A DNA stretch of 64,000 bases, taken from assembly GCF_900112765.1 (NCBI RefSeq), contig NZ_FOMZ01000002.1, positions 310,001-374,000 of the forward strand. Reading direction: 5' to 3'. This DNA is from Actinopolyspora alba (GTDB lineage: Bacteria; Actinomycetota; Actinomycetes; Mycobacteriales; Pseudonocardiaceae). Made by a program: the position numbers and the translations under genes. The notes under the pieces are model-generated. The model was not told the origin of the DNA, did not search any database, and saw nothing but the letters and a program-made list of their open reading frames with translations. Position 1 is the stretch's first letter, and every line of letters begins with the position of its first letter. Below, piece after piece: positions 9,040 through 17,606 of this stretch.

Positions 9040-10002
9040 ATGAGCTCCGAGTACGACCGAGTGGACGTTCGCGGGGTGGTCGGCTTCGTGCTGATCGCCT
9101 ACATACCGGCATGGTTGCTGACCCTGCCGCTGTGGCTTTCCGGCAAGGGTCTGTCCTGGGCCTGGTACCCGCCACTGCTGATCGCGATGATGTTCATGCC
9201 CGCAGTCGCGACGTTCGTGACGAACCGCTGGATCAGCCCGCGAGGCCGGATACTCCGCGAGACCGGTGTGACCCATCCGAACGGGATACGCGGCTGGTGG
9301 CGGTACGGGCTGCTCGGCTGGATCGGTGCGCCGGTGGCGATGCTGCTGGCGCTGTTGGTCGGCTGGGCACTGACCGTCTACGACGCGAGCTGGTTCGACT
9401 TCACCGGGCTGCCGGGACAGCTCCGCTTCGCGCTGACCGACCAGGCCCCGGACTCCGCGTTCGCCGGGGGTCTGCTGCTGCTGTCGCACGTGTTCGTGTT
9501 CGGCTGGCTGAACGTGATTCCCGCCGCCGGTGAGGAATGGGGCTGGCGGGGTTACCTCACCCCCGCTCTGCTGCCGCTCGGCCAACCGGCCGCGTTCCTG
9601 ATCACCGGAGTGCTGTGGGGACTCTGGCACGCTCCGCTGCTGGTGCTGGGGTACAACTACCCGACCGTGCCCGTGGTGGCCGCCTTCATCATGATGATCA
9701 TTTTCTGCGTGCTGGTCAGCGTGCTGCTCGGCTGGCTCAGGCTGGCTTCGCGCAGCGTGTGGCCCGCCGTGGTCGCGCACGGTTTCCTCAACGCCGCGGC
9801 CGTGCTCCCCGCCGTGTTCAACGCACCGGAGGAGACGTTCTCCAACGTCTCGGTGGGTCTGCTCGGCTGGACGGGCTGGATCGTGCTGGGGTTGCTGATC
9901 CTGCTGCTGGTGGCGCTGCACCGGCTGCCGGTGCGCATCTCACGGGAACAGGTGGAGGAAGAGGGCATCACCAGCGGTGTCTCCCGGTTCCACCACCGCT
10001 GA
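9040..10002 (+). CDS. CPBP-family intramembrane metalloprotease
   Basis: This is a 320-residue protein with about eight hydrophobic segments. The CPBP (CAAX protease and bacteriocin-processing, PF02517) motifs are present in order: the EEWGWRGYL box, WHAPL, and HGFLNA near the C-terminus, which are the expected glutamate and histidine ligands of the membrane glutamic/metallo active site. The start is ATG 9040. CAGAAT lies seven bases upstream and no Shine-Dalgarno is visible, so a leaderless transcript is likely. It lies alone between metE and a convergent penicillin-binding protein gene. Such proteins process prenylated or small membrane peptides or confer self-immunity. The substrate here is unknown. 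Confidence 0.88.
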   Translation: MSSEYDRVDVRGVVGFVLIAYIPAWLLTLPLWLSGKGLSWAWYPPLLIAMMFMPAVATFVTNRWISPRGRILRETGVTHPNGIRGWWRYGLLGWIGAPVAMLLALLVGWALTVYDASWFDFTGLPGQLRFALTDQAPDSAFAGGLLLLSHVFVFGWLNVIPAAGEEWGWRGYLTPALLPLGQPAAFLITGVLWGLWHAPLLVLGYNYPTVPVVAAFIMMIIFCVLVSVLLGWLRLASRSVWPAVVAHGFLNAAAVLPAVFNAPEETFSNVSVGLLGWTGWIVLGLLILLLVALHRLPVRISREQVEEEGITSGVSRFHHR

Positions 10003-10085
10003 TCCTCCGCGTCCCGTCGAGGAGGGGCACGCCCGTGCCCCCCGTTCGAGCCGGTGCCGCTGTGGACCGGACACACCGAACGAAA

Positions 10086-10126
10086 ACGGCCCGGCCGGTC
10101 ACCTGGGATTCGACCGGCCGGGCCGT
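10086..10126. terminator. Bidirectional terminator hairpin
   Basis: ACGGCCCGGCCGGTC (10086-10100) pairs perfectly with its complement at 10112-10126 across an 11-base loop. It lies between the convergent CPBP protease and penicillin-binding protein genes. Confidence 0.8.
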
Positions 10127-10134
10127 CGCACGCC

Positions 10135-12261
10135 TCAGAACTCGGGCAGCTGCTTGACCGGGAGCCCCTCGTGCACCGTGTTCATGGCCGGGTAGAACGT
10201 CCGCGCCGGAATGGTGCCCCCGTAGAGGTTCCCGCCCGTGTCACTGCACTGGTAGGGCGCCGCGCTGCCGTTGACGCAGATCCCCTCGTAGGGCGGGCCG
10301 TCGGTGTAGGTCATCACGGCGCCCGCCATCTGCGGAGTGGCACCGACCAGCACGGCGGACTGGTAGTACTGCGTGGTTCCCGTCTTCGCCATCAACGGCC
10401 TGGTCCAGCCCGCGGACTCGGCGGCGGCGTGCGAGGTACCGCCCGCCTTGTGGTCGTCGGAGAGCCCCTGCGCCAGTCCGTGCGCGGTGCGCGGGGACAC
10501 CACCTGTGAGCAGGACTTCTCGTTGACCTGGACCGGGTTGCCGTCGCGGTCGGTGATCGACTCCACCGGAGTGGGCGGGCACCACTTGCCGTCGCTGGCG
10601 ATGGTGGCCATGACGTTGGACAGCTCCAGCACGCTCACCGGTGTGACACCGAGCGTGAACGATCCCTGCCTGCTCTGCTTGATGTCCTTCGCCTTCGTGA
10701 CCTTCTTGTCCGTCTCGGGATCCCCGTCGGCGTCCACCTTCCGACTGAGACTGTGGCGCAGCCCCAGTTTCTCGGCCATGTCCACGGCGTTGTTCAGTCC
10801 GACCCGCTCCAGCAGCCAGACGAACCCGGTGTTCGGAGAAGTGGCCAGCGCGTCCCGCAGGCTTCTGCTGCCGGAGGAGACGCCCTCGGCGTTGTGCACG
10901 GTCCACTGCTGCCCGTGTCCGAACTGGTGCGTCGTGTAAGCGGACGGAACCGGAATCGTGTCGTTCGGGCTCCACCCCTGCTGGATCGCGGCGGCGGCGG
11001 TGAAGATCTTGAACACCGAGCCTGATCCGTAGGGAATCACTTCGGTGGTGATGTTGTAGGCCGTCTGCCCCTTGCTGGCGTCGTTGCCGTAGTCGCGGTT
11101 GGCGACCAGCGCCCTGACCTTGTGGCTGTTCTGGCCCGGCTCCACGATCGCCATCGGGTTGGCGATGTTGTCGGAGTCCTTGGGGACCTGCGCCTCGGCC
11201 GCCTTCTTGGCCGACTTGGTGGCCTCGGGATCCATCGTGGTGTGGATGGTGTAACCGCCGTTCTCCAGCTCCTTGTCACTGAAACCGGCCTCGTTGAGGT
11301 AGTCCCGCAAGTAGGAGCAGAAGAATCCGTTGGTGGCGCTGCCGCCCGCGCTCACGCAGCTGCTCGGCGGCCGCCCCAGCGGGTGCAGCACGCCCAGCGG
11401 CTGCTGCTTGGCACGCTCGGCGTCCTCCTTCGTGATCCGGAAGTTGTTGTTCGGCTGGGCCATCCGATCGATGACCTCGTTGCGCCGCTCCCGCGCCGCG
11501 TCCGGGTTGCTGTTCGGATTGAGCGCGCCGGGCGCGTTGACGATCGCGGCCAGCAGCGCGGCCTGCTGAATGTTCAGCTGGTCCGAGCTGATGCCGAAGT
11601 AGGTCTGGGCGGCGGCACCGACCCCGAACGTCTGGTTACCGAACGGCACCACGTTCAGGTAGGAGGTGAGGATCTCGTCCTTGCTCATGGTGCGTTCGAG
11701 CTCCACGGCCAACCGTGCCTCGCGCAGCTTGCGGGCGATGGTGGTGGCCTGGGCGTCGTGACGCTCCACCTTGTTGTCGGCCGCCACGTGCACCAGGTAG
11801 TTCTTCACGTACTGCTGGGTGATCGTGGAGGCGCCCTCCTGCACGGAACCACTGCTGATGTTGGTGGCCAGCGCGCGCATGGTGCCCTGCCAGTCGACAC
11901 CGTTGTGGTCCCAGAACCGCTTGTCCTCGATCGCGGTGATCGCCGAGCGCATGGTGTCGGCGATCTCGTCGGAGGAGGTGGGAATCCGGTAGTCGTCGTA
12001 GAAATGGGCGATCGGATCGCCGTTGCGGTCGAGCACGTCGGTGGTCAGCGGCATTCGCGCCTCCTCCAACGAATCCGACATCCGGGACATGGCCGAGGTC
12101 GTCTCGTTCACCATGGCACCGGCACCGATGGCGGCGGGCAGCATCAGACTGGCCACCAGCACACCTGAAAGCACACAAAGACCGAAGAGTTTTAACAGCA
12201 CGCCACCGCGCCGCACGCAAGCCCCAATCACACTCGTGTCCACCGAGCAGAGCATCGACAT
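10135..12261 (-). CDS. Bifunctional class A penicillin-binding protein
   Basis: This is a 708-residue protein starting at ATG 12261, with GGAG four bases upstream. Longer in-frame starts lack coding character. A short cytoplasmic segment precedes one membrane helix (LCVLSGVLVASLMLPAAIGA). The transglycosylase domain (GT51) shows IEDKRFWDHNGVDWQG, EGASTITQQYVKN and RKLREARLAVELERTMSKDE. The transpeptidase domain has the active-site SVFK, the SPN motif in ATSPNTGF, and KTG in AKTGTTQ. It polymerises and cross-links peptidoglycan outside the membrane. The upstream gap of about 425 bases separates it from the divergent Bell-like gene and holds its promoter, which I could not pin down. Confidence 0.95.
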   Translation of the reverse strand: MSMLCSVDTSVIGACVRRGGVLLKLFGLCVLSGVLVASLMLPAAIGAGAMVNETTSAMSRMSDSLEEARMPLTTDVLDRNGDPIAHFYDDYRIPTSSDEIADTMRSAITAIEDKRFWDHNGVDWQGTMRALATNISSGSVQEGASTITQQYVKNYLVHVAADNKVERHDAQATTIARKLREARLAVELERTMSKDEILTSYLNVVPFGNQTFGVGAAAQTYFGISSDQLNIQQAALLAAIVNAPGALNPNSNPDAARERRNEVIDRMAQPNNNFRITKEDAERAKQQPLGVLHPLGRPPSSCVSAGGSATNGFFCSYLRDYLNEAGFSDKELENGGYTIHTTMDPEATKSAKKAAEAQVPKDSDNIANPMAIVEPGQNSHKVRALVANRDYGNDASKGQTAYNITTEVIPYGSGSVFKIFTAAAAIQQGWSPNDTIPVPSAYTTHQFGHGQQWTVHNAEGVSSGSRSLRDALATSPNTGFVWLLERVGLNNAVDMAEKLGLRHSLSRKVDADGDPETDKKVTKAKDIKQSRQGSFTLGVTPVSVLELSNVMATIASDGKWCPPTPVESITDRDGNPVQVNEKSCSQVVSPRTAHGLAQGLSDDHKAGGTSHAAAESAGWTRPLMAKTGTTQYYQSAVLVGATPQMAGAVMTYTDGPPYEGICVNGSAAPYQCSDTGGNLYGGTIPARTFYPAMNTVHEGLPVKQLPEF

Positions 12262-12687
12262 CGGGCTCCGGCGCGCGTGCCGCGTTTCAACGGCGCTGAT
12301 AGATCCGGAACCCACGAGGGAAACGTGGCGCCGGGTCGGACCGGGCACCGATCCCGGATCCCCCGTCGTCGCTCGCTTACTTGATATCACACCGCACGTG
12401 GTCAGTAACCGGGTTCCACCGGAAAAAGTGGACTTCACCGGGGAAAACCACTCGAACGCAGGCGTCCGGGTGAGTGATGTCACCGAAAAGCAACCGGAAT
12501 CGAGCGGCGACGCTCGGTAATCCGCGAAGACCGCCGCGAATCCCGGAAAGCCCCTGCCCGAGCACCGGTGAACCTCGCGGACACGAGCCCGAAGCGGAAC
12601 GGCACGCCCCGGCGTCACGCATGATTCGCACCGGTGTCACGCACGAATCGCGAACACAGTGGATACCCGAATGGCTACACTGGGCGA
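12262..12687. other. Divergent promoter region
   Basis: No gene is supported. TACACT at 12675-12680 is placed as a -10 element for a leaderless transcript of the gene starting at 12688. Short A-rich patches at 12419-12450 contain CCACCGGAAAAAGTGG-type partial inversions of unknown meaning. Confidence 0.4.
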
Positions 12688-13068
12688 ATGACCGATCCCT
12701 TTCTGGACTCCATCGCCGCGGCACTGGCCGGGCAGGCCGCGGCGGCGCTCGGCAGCGCGGGCTCGGCGGCACTGGCGAAGGTGCGGGAGCTCGTGCGAGG
12801 CAAGTCCGAAGCGGACCCGCGAACCGAGGCGGCGCTGGAGGCCGCCGAGGACCGTCCCGCCGATCACCCGAAAGTCAGTGCGCTGGCCGAACGGCTCGAA
12901 CAGCTGGAACACGACGATCCCGAGTTCGGCGCACGATTGCGCGAGGCGGGTGAACCCGTACACCAGCAGCTGCGGGCCACCGGCAACCGGACGGTCAACC
13001 AGTTCAACGGCAACGCGCACAACGTGGTGCAGGGCGAAACGTTCGACCGGATCGAGTTCAACGGCTAG
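12688..13068 (+). CDS. Small protein with Bell-like domain and RHIM-like amyloid motif
   Basis: This is a 126-residue protein. TACACT ends seven bases before ATG 12688, so the message is probably leaderless. Residues 1-90 are predicted helical, with Ala/Leu-rich repeats and the DPRTEAALEAAEDRP and LAERLEQLEHDDPEFGARL pattern. This resembles the N-terminal domain found in many actinobacterial proteins that end in amyloid-signalling sequences. Residues 100-124 contain N-x-F-x-G-x-A-x-N-V-V-Q-G, then T-F and I-E-F, close to the bacterial RHIM-like (BASS3-type) pattern N..G.V.G.VVQ.G.I.G.V.F. If correct, it is the receptor-side or adaptor half of an amyloid-signalling immunity or cell-death pair. 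No effector gene is adjacent. The domain assignment comes from pattern recognition only. Confidence 0.55.
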   Translation: MTDPFLDSIAAALAGQAAAALGSAGSAALAKVRELVRGKSEADPRTEAALEAAEDRPADHPKVSALAERLEQLEHDDPEFGARLREAGEPVHQQLRATGNRTVNQFNGNAHNVVQGETFDRIEFNG

Positions 13069-13102
13069 TTGAACTTTCCGGCTGACCGTCGTAGGCACGC
13101 GG

Positions 13103-13298
13103 GTGGCGGAACCTCTCGCACGGCTCTCGCTGCGGGTAGGCCCGACCTCGGGTAGCGACCTGCGCGGCGAGCGGCCCGGCCTCGCAATGCATCCGACTCA
13201 CGCACCGGGGTTCCCTGCGCTGCCTCGCTCACGGTCGTGTGCCGAGGGGACCCGCGATTTCACGAGAGCCGCACCGGAGAACCCGCGGCGGTGCCGAT
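13103..13298 (-). repeat. Dispersed structured repeat R2 (expanded interior)
   Basis: This copy is inverted relative to R1. The GGTTCCGCCAC arm (13103-13115 as GTGGCGGAACC) begins 34 bases after the stop of the Bell-like gene. The arm pair CGGCTCTCG(C/T) with GCGAGAGCCG is kept, and the distal arm GGAGAACCCGCGGCGGTGCC ends at 13296. The interior is about 80 bases longer than in R1, R3 and R4 and shows no clear inner stem. Confidence 0.7.
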
Positions 13299-13336
13299 CG
13301 CGAGGGTGGTCGGAGTTCGGCACCACGCCGTGGGCT

Positions 13337-13483
13337 CGACGATTTCGCGAGAAATTGACGAAGCTCGGGGCGCGCCACCGTACCGGGCCGTCGATTTCGC
13401 GAGAAATCGACGCGCGGCTGGGGAAGGAGCCCCGGTGGTGAGGTGGTCCGGCCCGGGTGGTGTCAATTTCTCGCGAAATCGAC
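13337..13483. repeat. Cluster of three short palindromes (P1-P3)
   Basis: P1 (13337-13360) has core ATTTCGCGAGAAAT. P2 (13390-13411) has perfect 9-base arms GTCGATTTC and GAAATCGAC around GCGA. P3 (13462-13483) has the inverted core. Core spacings are 52 and about 71 bases, with unrelated GC-rich spacers. The cluster follows R2 and precedes the end of a convergent gene. The mirror-image arrangement is seen at 36906-37215. Confidence 0.75.
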
Positions 13484-13511
13484 GCCACCGAGGAATCGAC
13501 GCGGGCGAGGA

Positions 13512-14003
13512 TCAGCGGCGTCGTGAGTCGACGGCGTTGAGCTCGGCGAGATAGCGGTTGTACTCGGCGAGCTGCGGGTCCTCCTCCTCGGTGACCGAGG
13601 GCGCGCGCTCCGGAACCGGGGAACGTCTCAGGCGCTCGGACTCGCCCTTCTCGGCGGTGCTTTTCGCGGTATCCGGTGGAGGCTGTTCCGCTTCGTCCGA
13701 CCCGTCATCACCGAAAGTGTCGGGGACGGCGTCAGAGAGCGTGGGATCCATGACCGGTTCGGCCGCTTCCTCCGCCACGCTGCCGAGCGACATCCGGATC
13801 ACCTGGTACCACAGGAACACGGTGAACGCACCGAACAGCGGCCACTGCAGTGCGTAGCCGAGATTCTGGAAGCTGCCCCCCGCGTCGTGGGCACGTTCCC
13901 ACTGCCACCAGCCCAGCCAGCCGGTGGCGACGACGGCGGCGAGGAACACCAGGTGCAGCAGTACCCAACCCGGCGAAAGCAGACGGCCCTTCACGCGAAC
14001 CAT
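13512..14003 (-). CDS. Conserved membrane protein of unknown function
   Basis: This is a 163-residue protein. Two hydrophobic helices (WVLLHLVFLAAVVATGWLG, about 13-31, and WPLFGAFTVFLWYQVIRMS, about 55-73) flank WWQWERAHDAGGSFQNLGYAL. An acidic, low-complexity cytoplasmic tail of about 85 residues follows. The WQWERA region is reminiscent of the first helix of SURF1-type proteins, but the rest of that family is absent. The layout resembles an actinobacterial conserved hypothetical protein. It lies downstream of the DUF6319-like gene on the same strand, with a hairpin between them. Confidence 0.7.
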   Translation of the reverse strand: MVRVKGRLLSPGWVLLHLVFLAAVVATGWLGWWQWERAHDAGGSFQNLGYALQWPLFGAFTVFLWYQVIRMSLGSVAEEAAEPVMDPTLSDAVPDTFGDDGSDEAEQPPPDTAKSTAEKGESERLRRSPVPERAPSVTEEEDPQLAEYNRYLAELNAVDSRRR

Positions 14004-14095
14004 TGTAGGTTCGAGTGCCCGTCGCCGCCGCGACTGCCCGCCCGCGAGTCAGGCTTCCCGCCCGTGCACGACCGAATCGGCGTGCGGCGTACCGC

Positions 14096-14125
14096 GCGGC
14101 GAGTGACGAACACACCACTCGCCGC
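14096..14125 (-). terminator. Hairpin terminator
   Basis: GCGGCGAGTG and CACTCGCCGC form a 10-base-pair stem with a 10-base loop, 20 bases beyond the stop of the DUF6319-like gene. Confidence 0.6.
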
Positions 14126-14145
14126 CCGGTAAGCGACCGGCGCCG

Positions 14146-14973
14146 TCACCGGGTGCCGAGTTCCTCCAGCCTGCGCTGGGCCTCGTCGAGCTCGCGCTGC
14201 AGCTGCTCCACCCTGGCGCGCTGGTGTTCCCGCTCCGCCTCCAGCAAGGGCTCAACCGCCTGCGCGACGTCGTCGTGCAGCGCTTTCGCCGCCTGCCCCA
14301 CGGCGGAGGCCGGGACGTCGGTCGGACGCAGCACCCGCTTCCTGCCGTTGCTGACCTCGACGCTCCAATGCCCGTCCTCGCCCGCGGTGAGAATGATGGT
14401 CGCGCCCGCGGGACGACGTGGCGAGTTGTTCTTGGTCGTGTTCCCGCTCGTACGGGAAGTACCGTTGCGCTTGGAACCGGTCGACTCGGTCTTGTTCGAC
14501 TGTTCCCCCGCACTCGAGGAGGACGGTGAACCACCGGATCGTTTCGACGTCCCGGCGGTGCCGCGTTCGGTCGCCCCGGAGTCCTTCGCCGTGTTCGTCG
14601 TGTCGCCCGGATCGCCCGTAGCCGCGGACGCGGTGGCAGTCGGGCCGGTGGGAGCCGGCTCGGCGTGGGTGGCCGGCTGAGCGTCGTCGGCACCCTTCTT
14701 CTTGGCGGTCCGACCGGTCTCCTTGCGTTTCGGCGCCGGCTTGTCCAGGGTCACCTCGGCCGCGGAGAAGGACAGCACGTCCTTGGATCCTGCCGGTTTG
14801 ACCTGCAGGAACTCTCCTTCCGCGGGCTCGTCCATGGCGACGACCTTGCCGGAGCGCCCGGCGTCGACGCCGACCGCCGAACCGGTGAACCACACGGTGG
14901 GTGTGGTTCCGTTGTCCAGTTCCTCACGAAGGCCGCTGATCTGTTCGGAGGACAGCGCACGGGCCTCGGACAT
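14146..14973 (-). CDS. DUF6319-like protein
   Basis: This is a 275-residue protein in three parts. The N-terminal domain (about 1-75: LREELDNGTTPTVWFTGSAV, SGKVVAMDEPAEGEF, VKPAGSKDVLSFSAAEVTL) resembles the actinobacterial DUF6319 family. A disordered Ser/Thr/Gly/Lys-rich linker follows (about 78-175). The C-terminal part reads IILTAGEDGHWSVEVSNGRK, followed by RVLRPTDVPASAVGQAAKAL, and ends in a coiled coil (LEAEREHQRARVEQLQRELD). Basic stretches in the linker would allow nucleic-acid contact, but no function is established. The family name is from memory and moderately secure. Confidence 0.65.
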   Translation of the reverse strand: MSEARALSSEQISGLREELDNGTTPTVWFTGSAVGVDAGRSGKVVAMDEPAEGEFLQVKPAGSKDVLSFSAAEVTLDKPAPKRKETGRTAKKKGADDAQPATHAEPAPTGPTATASAATGDPGDTTNTAKDSGATERGTAGTSKRSGGSPSSSSAGEQSNKTESTGSKRNGTSRTSGNTTKNNSPRRPAGATIILTAGEDGHWSVEVSNGRKRVLRPTDVPASAVGQAAKALHDDVAQAVEPLLEAEREHQRARVEQLQRELDEAQRRLEELGTR

Positions 14974-15148
14974 TTACGCTCCCGAGTGGACAACGGCAGC
15001 CGCCCGCCTCGCCGCTCGGCGTATCGGACACCGGCCGTACCCGCGCGGAATCCGCGGGAGGCGCTCCGACGCGCGGCGGTCGGGAGGCTTGCCGGGATGG
15101 GCTCACACGACCTGACCGCCGCAGCGTATCGAACGTCCGTGCGAATCC

Positions 15149-16645
15149 TCAACGCGCCCCGGCGCGCTGGAGCTCGTAGTCCTTCGGATCGGCCTTGCGG
15201 GTCTGCCACCAGTAGTTCCAGGTGAAACCGGGCCAGAGGGTGCGGTTGACCCCGTTGGCGTCCAGGTACCAGCTCTGGCAGCCGCCGTCCGACCACACGG
15301 CATCGGCGAGGTGCGACTGGATCCGCTCGTTGAACTCGTCCTGGGCCGACTGGCGCACGTCGGCCTGGGTGAACTCGCCCCGGAGCAGCGGGCGCAGGAT
15401 GCTGAGCACGTAGTTGATCTGCGACTCGATCATGAACACCACCGAGTTGTGCCCCAGTCCGGTGTTCGGTCCGAGCAGGAAGTACAGGTTGGGGAAGCCG
15501 GAGACCGTTATCCCCTTGTGCGCCTCCATGCCGTCCTTCCACGCGTCCCGCAGCTTGCGGCCACCCCTGCCGACGATCTCCAGGTGGTCGAACGCGTCGG
15601 TGACGTGGAATCCGGTGCCGAAGACGATCGCGTCCACCGGGTGTTCGACCCCCTCGCCGTCGATCACCGAGTTCTCGCGCACCTCGGCCACACCGCTCGT
15701 GTTGAGATCCACATTGGACCGGTTCAGGGCGGGGTAGAAGTCGCTGGAGAGCAGGATCCGCTTGCACCCCATCGAGTAGTCCGGGGTGACCGCCTCACGG
15801 ACGCGCTTGTCGTGCACCTGTTTGCGGATGAACCGCTTGGCCAACCACTGCGAGACGCGCTGCAGCCGGGGCTCGCGCAGCACGGCCACCGAACGTATCT
15901 CCAGCGTCATGTAGATGGCGAACCGCACGGCGCGCTGCAGGAAGGGAACGTAGCGGAAGGCGCGGCGCAGTTTCGCCGGGATCGGGCGATCCGGCTTCGG
16001 CTGGATCCACGGCGGCGTGCGCTGGAACAGGTTCAGCTTCGACGCCTGCTTGGCGACCTGCGGGACGAACTGGATCGCGCTGGCCCCGGTCCCCACCACC
16101 GCGACCCGTTTGCCGGTGAGGTCGTAGTCGTGATTCCAGTCGGCCGAGTGAAAGGCCTCGCCCCGGAACCGCTCCAGCCCCGGCAGGTCCGGGTAGTTCG
16201 GGATGTGCAGTGCGCCCACCCCGGAAACCAGCGCCCTGCCCACGTACTCGGTGCCCTCGGCTGTGGAGACGTGCCATCGGTGGGCCTGCTCGTCCCACTC
16301 AGCGCCGGTGAACTCCACCCCGTAGTGGATGTGCTTTTCGACGTCGTACTTCTCGGCGCAGTGGCGCAGGTACCGCTCGATCTCGCCCTGCTCGGCGAAC
16401 ATCCTCGACCAGTCGGGGTTCTGCTCGAAGGAGAACGAGTACATCAGCGAGGGGACGTCACAGGCGCACCCGGGGTAGGTGTTGTCCCGCCAGGTTCCGC
16501 CCAGATCCCGGGACTTCTCCAGCAGGACGAAATCCTCGACACCCTCCATCTTCAGCCGGATGGCGGTTCCCAATCCCGAGAAACCGCTACCGACGATGAC
16601 CACGGAGGCGTCGTACCTGTGTTGTTCCCGCGGTTCGTTACCCAT
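15149..16645 (-). CDS. Flavin-binding monooxygenase, Baeyer-Villiger type
   Basis: This is a 498-residue protein. The FAD Rossmann motif is VIVGSGFSGLGTAIRL (about 16-31). The Baeyer-Villiger fingerprint FxGxxxHxxxW is present as FRGEAFHSADW, immediately followed by the NADPH Rossmann motif VAVVGTGASAIQ. LLEKSRDLGGTWRDNTYPG is also typical. The enzyme should use NADPH and O2 to insert oxygen next to a ketone carbonyl, or oxidise a soft nucleophile. The substrate is unknown. It diverges from a TetR regulator, with a palindromic operator between them, and is probably induced by its substrate. Confidence 0.93.
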   Translation of the reverse strand: MGNEPREQHRYDASVVIVGSGFSGLGTAIRLKMEGVEDFVLLEKSRDLGGTWRDNTYPGCACDVPSLMYSFSFEQNPDWSRMFAEQGEIERYLRHCAEKYDVEKHIHYGVEFTGAEWDEQAHRWHVSTAEGTEYVGRALVSGVGALHIPNYPDLPGLERFRGEAFHSADWNHDYDLTGKRVAVVGTGASAIQFVPQVAKQASKLNLFQRTPPWIQPKPDRPIPAKLRRAFRYVPFLQRAVRFAIYMTLEIRSVAVLREPRLQRVSQWLAKRFIRKQVHDKRVREAVTPDYSMGCKRILLSSDFYPALNRSNVDLNTSGVAEVRENSVIDGEGVEHPVDAIVFGTGFHVTDAFDHLEIVGRGGRKLRDAWKDGMEAHKGITVSGFPNLYFLLGPNTGLGHNSVVFMIESQINYVLSILRPLLRGEFTQADVRQSAQDEFNERIQSHLADAVWSDGGCQSWYLDANGVNRTLWPGFTWNYWWQTRKADPKDYELQRAGAR

Positions 16646-16692
16646 CCCCCGGTACCTCCCGAACGAAGTGACGTGAGCTTACCAAGCAGTAG

Positions 16693-16713
16693 GTTACTAC
16701 GAGTAAGTTACTT
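16693..16713. promoter_or_regulatory. TetR operator between monooxygenase and TetR genes
   Basis: The 5-base half-sites alternate as TTACT-ACG-AGTAA-G-TTACT (16694-16712), giving two overlapping palindromes. It lies 48 bases upstream of the monooxygenase start and 18 bases upstream of the TetR start, so one protein bound here could control both. Confidence 0.6.
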
Positions 16714-16730
16714 GCGGTAGGGTTGATTTC

Positions 16731-17459
16731 GTGGAGATCGCACAGCGGGCGGGCTCGGGCCGCAAACGGATGTCGAGAGCCGAACGGGAACAGCAGATCC
16801 TGGGGATCGCGGAGGAAGTGTTCGCCGAGCGCGGCTACCAGGCCGCGGCCATGGACGACATCGCGCGTCGCGTCGGCCTGTCCAAACCGATGCTGTACGA
16901 GTACTTCGGTTCCAAGGAAGGGCTGCTGCTGGCCTGCCTGGAACGGGCCAAACGCGAACTGCTGGAGTGCACCTCCGCCGCGGCGGCCAGTGCCGAGAGT
17001 CCCGAGCAGCTGCTGCACGACGGACTGCTGGCCTTCTTCCGGTTCGGCGAGGACCACAAGCAGTCCTGGGCGCTGCTGCGCAACGAGTCGGCCGTACCCG
17101 GCATGGAGCTGGACACCGAGCTGGAGGGGATCCGCAGGCAGCAGGTGAGTTTCACCTCGGACATGCTGCGCATGTCGCTGCCGGAGACCGACGAGTACCG
17201 CATGGAGGCCTTCGCCGAGGCGATCATCGGGGCCTGCGAGCGCATGGCACTTTGGCGGGAGAACCACCCGGAGGTCACCCCGGAGATGGCCGCCGAGCAC
17301 CTGATGGCACTGATCGGCCCGAGTCTGTCCGGCGAGGCACGCTCGTTCTCCGAACCGGCGCCTTCCGAACAGGAACTCTCGAGGCAGGCGTCCTCCACGC
17401 GGGAACCGCCCGGTCGAACAACCCGGCCACCGGAATCGTCTTCACACGATCAGGGGTAG
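16731..17459 (+). CDS. TetR/AcrR-family regulator
   Basis: This is a 242-residue protein starting at GTG 16731. The TetR helix-turn-helix occupies about residues 18-65 (EQQILGIAEEVFAERGYQAA, then RRVGLSKPMLYEYFGSKEGL). The ligand domain is followed by a disordered tail of about 35 residues. The start is only 85 bases from the divergent monooxygenase gene, the usual layout for a local repressor of a detoxifying or catabolic enzyme. Confidence 0.92.
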   Translation: MEIAQRAGSGRKRMSRAEREQQILGIAEEVFAERGYQAAAMDDIARRVGLSKPMLYEYFGSKEGLLLACLERAKRELLECTSAAAASAESPEQLLHDGLLAFFRFGEDHKQSWALLRNESAVPGMELDTELEGIRRQQVSFTSDMLRMSLPETDEYRMEAFAEAIIGACERMALWRENHPEVTPEMAAEHLMALIGPSLSGEARSFSEPAPSEQELSRQASSTREPPGRTTRPPESSSHDQG

Positions 17460-17606
17460 TGGAAGCTCAAGCCTCAAGATCCACGAGTGCCCTTCCGATG
17501 CGATCGCGTAGGTCGATTGTCACGTGTACGCGCGTCCTCCGAAAGGACGCGGCGCCCGGCGTGTCACGACCCACGCCCGTGAACTCGGATTCAAGGAGTA
17601 CTGATC

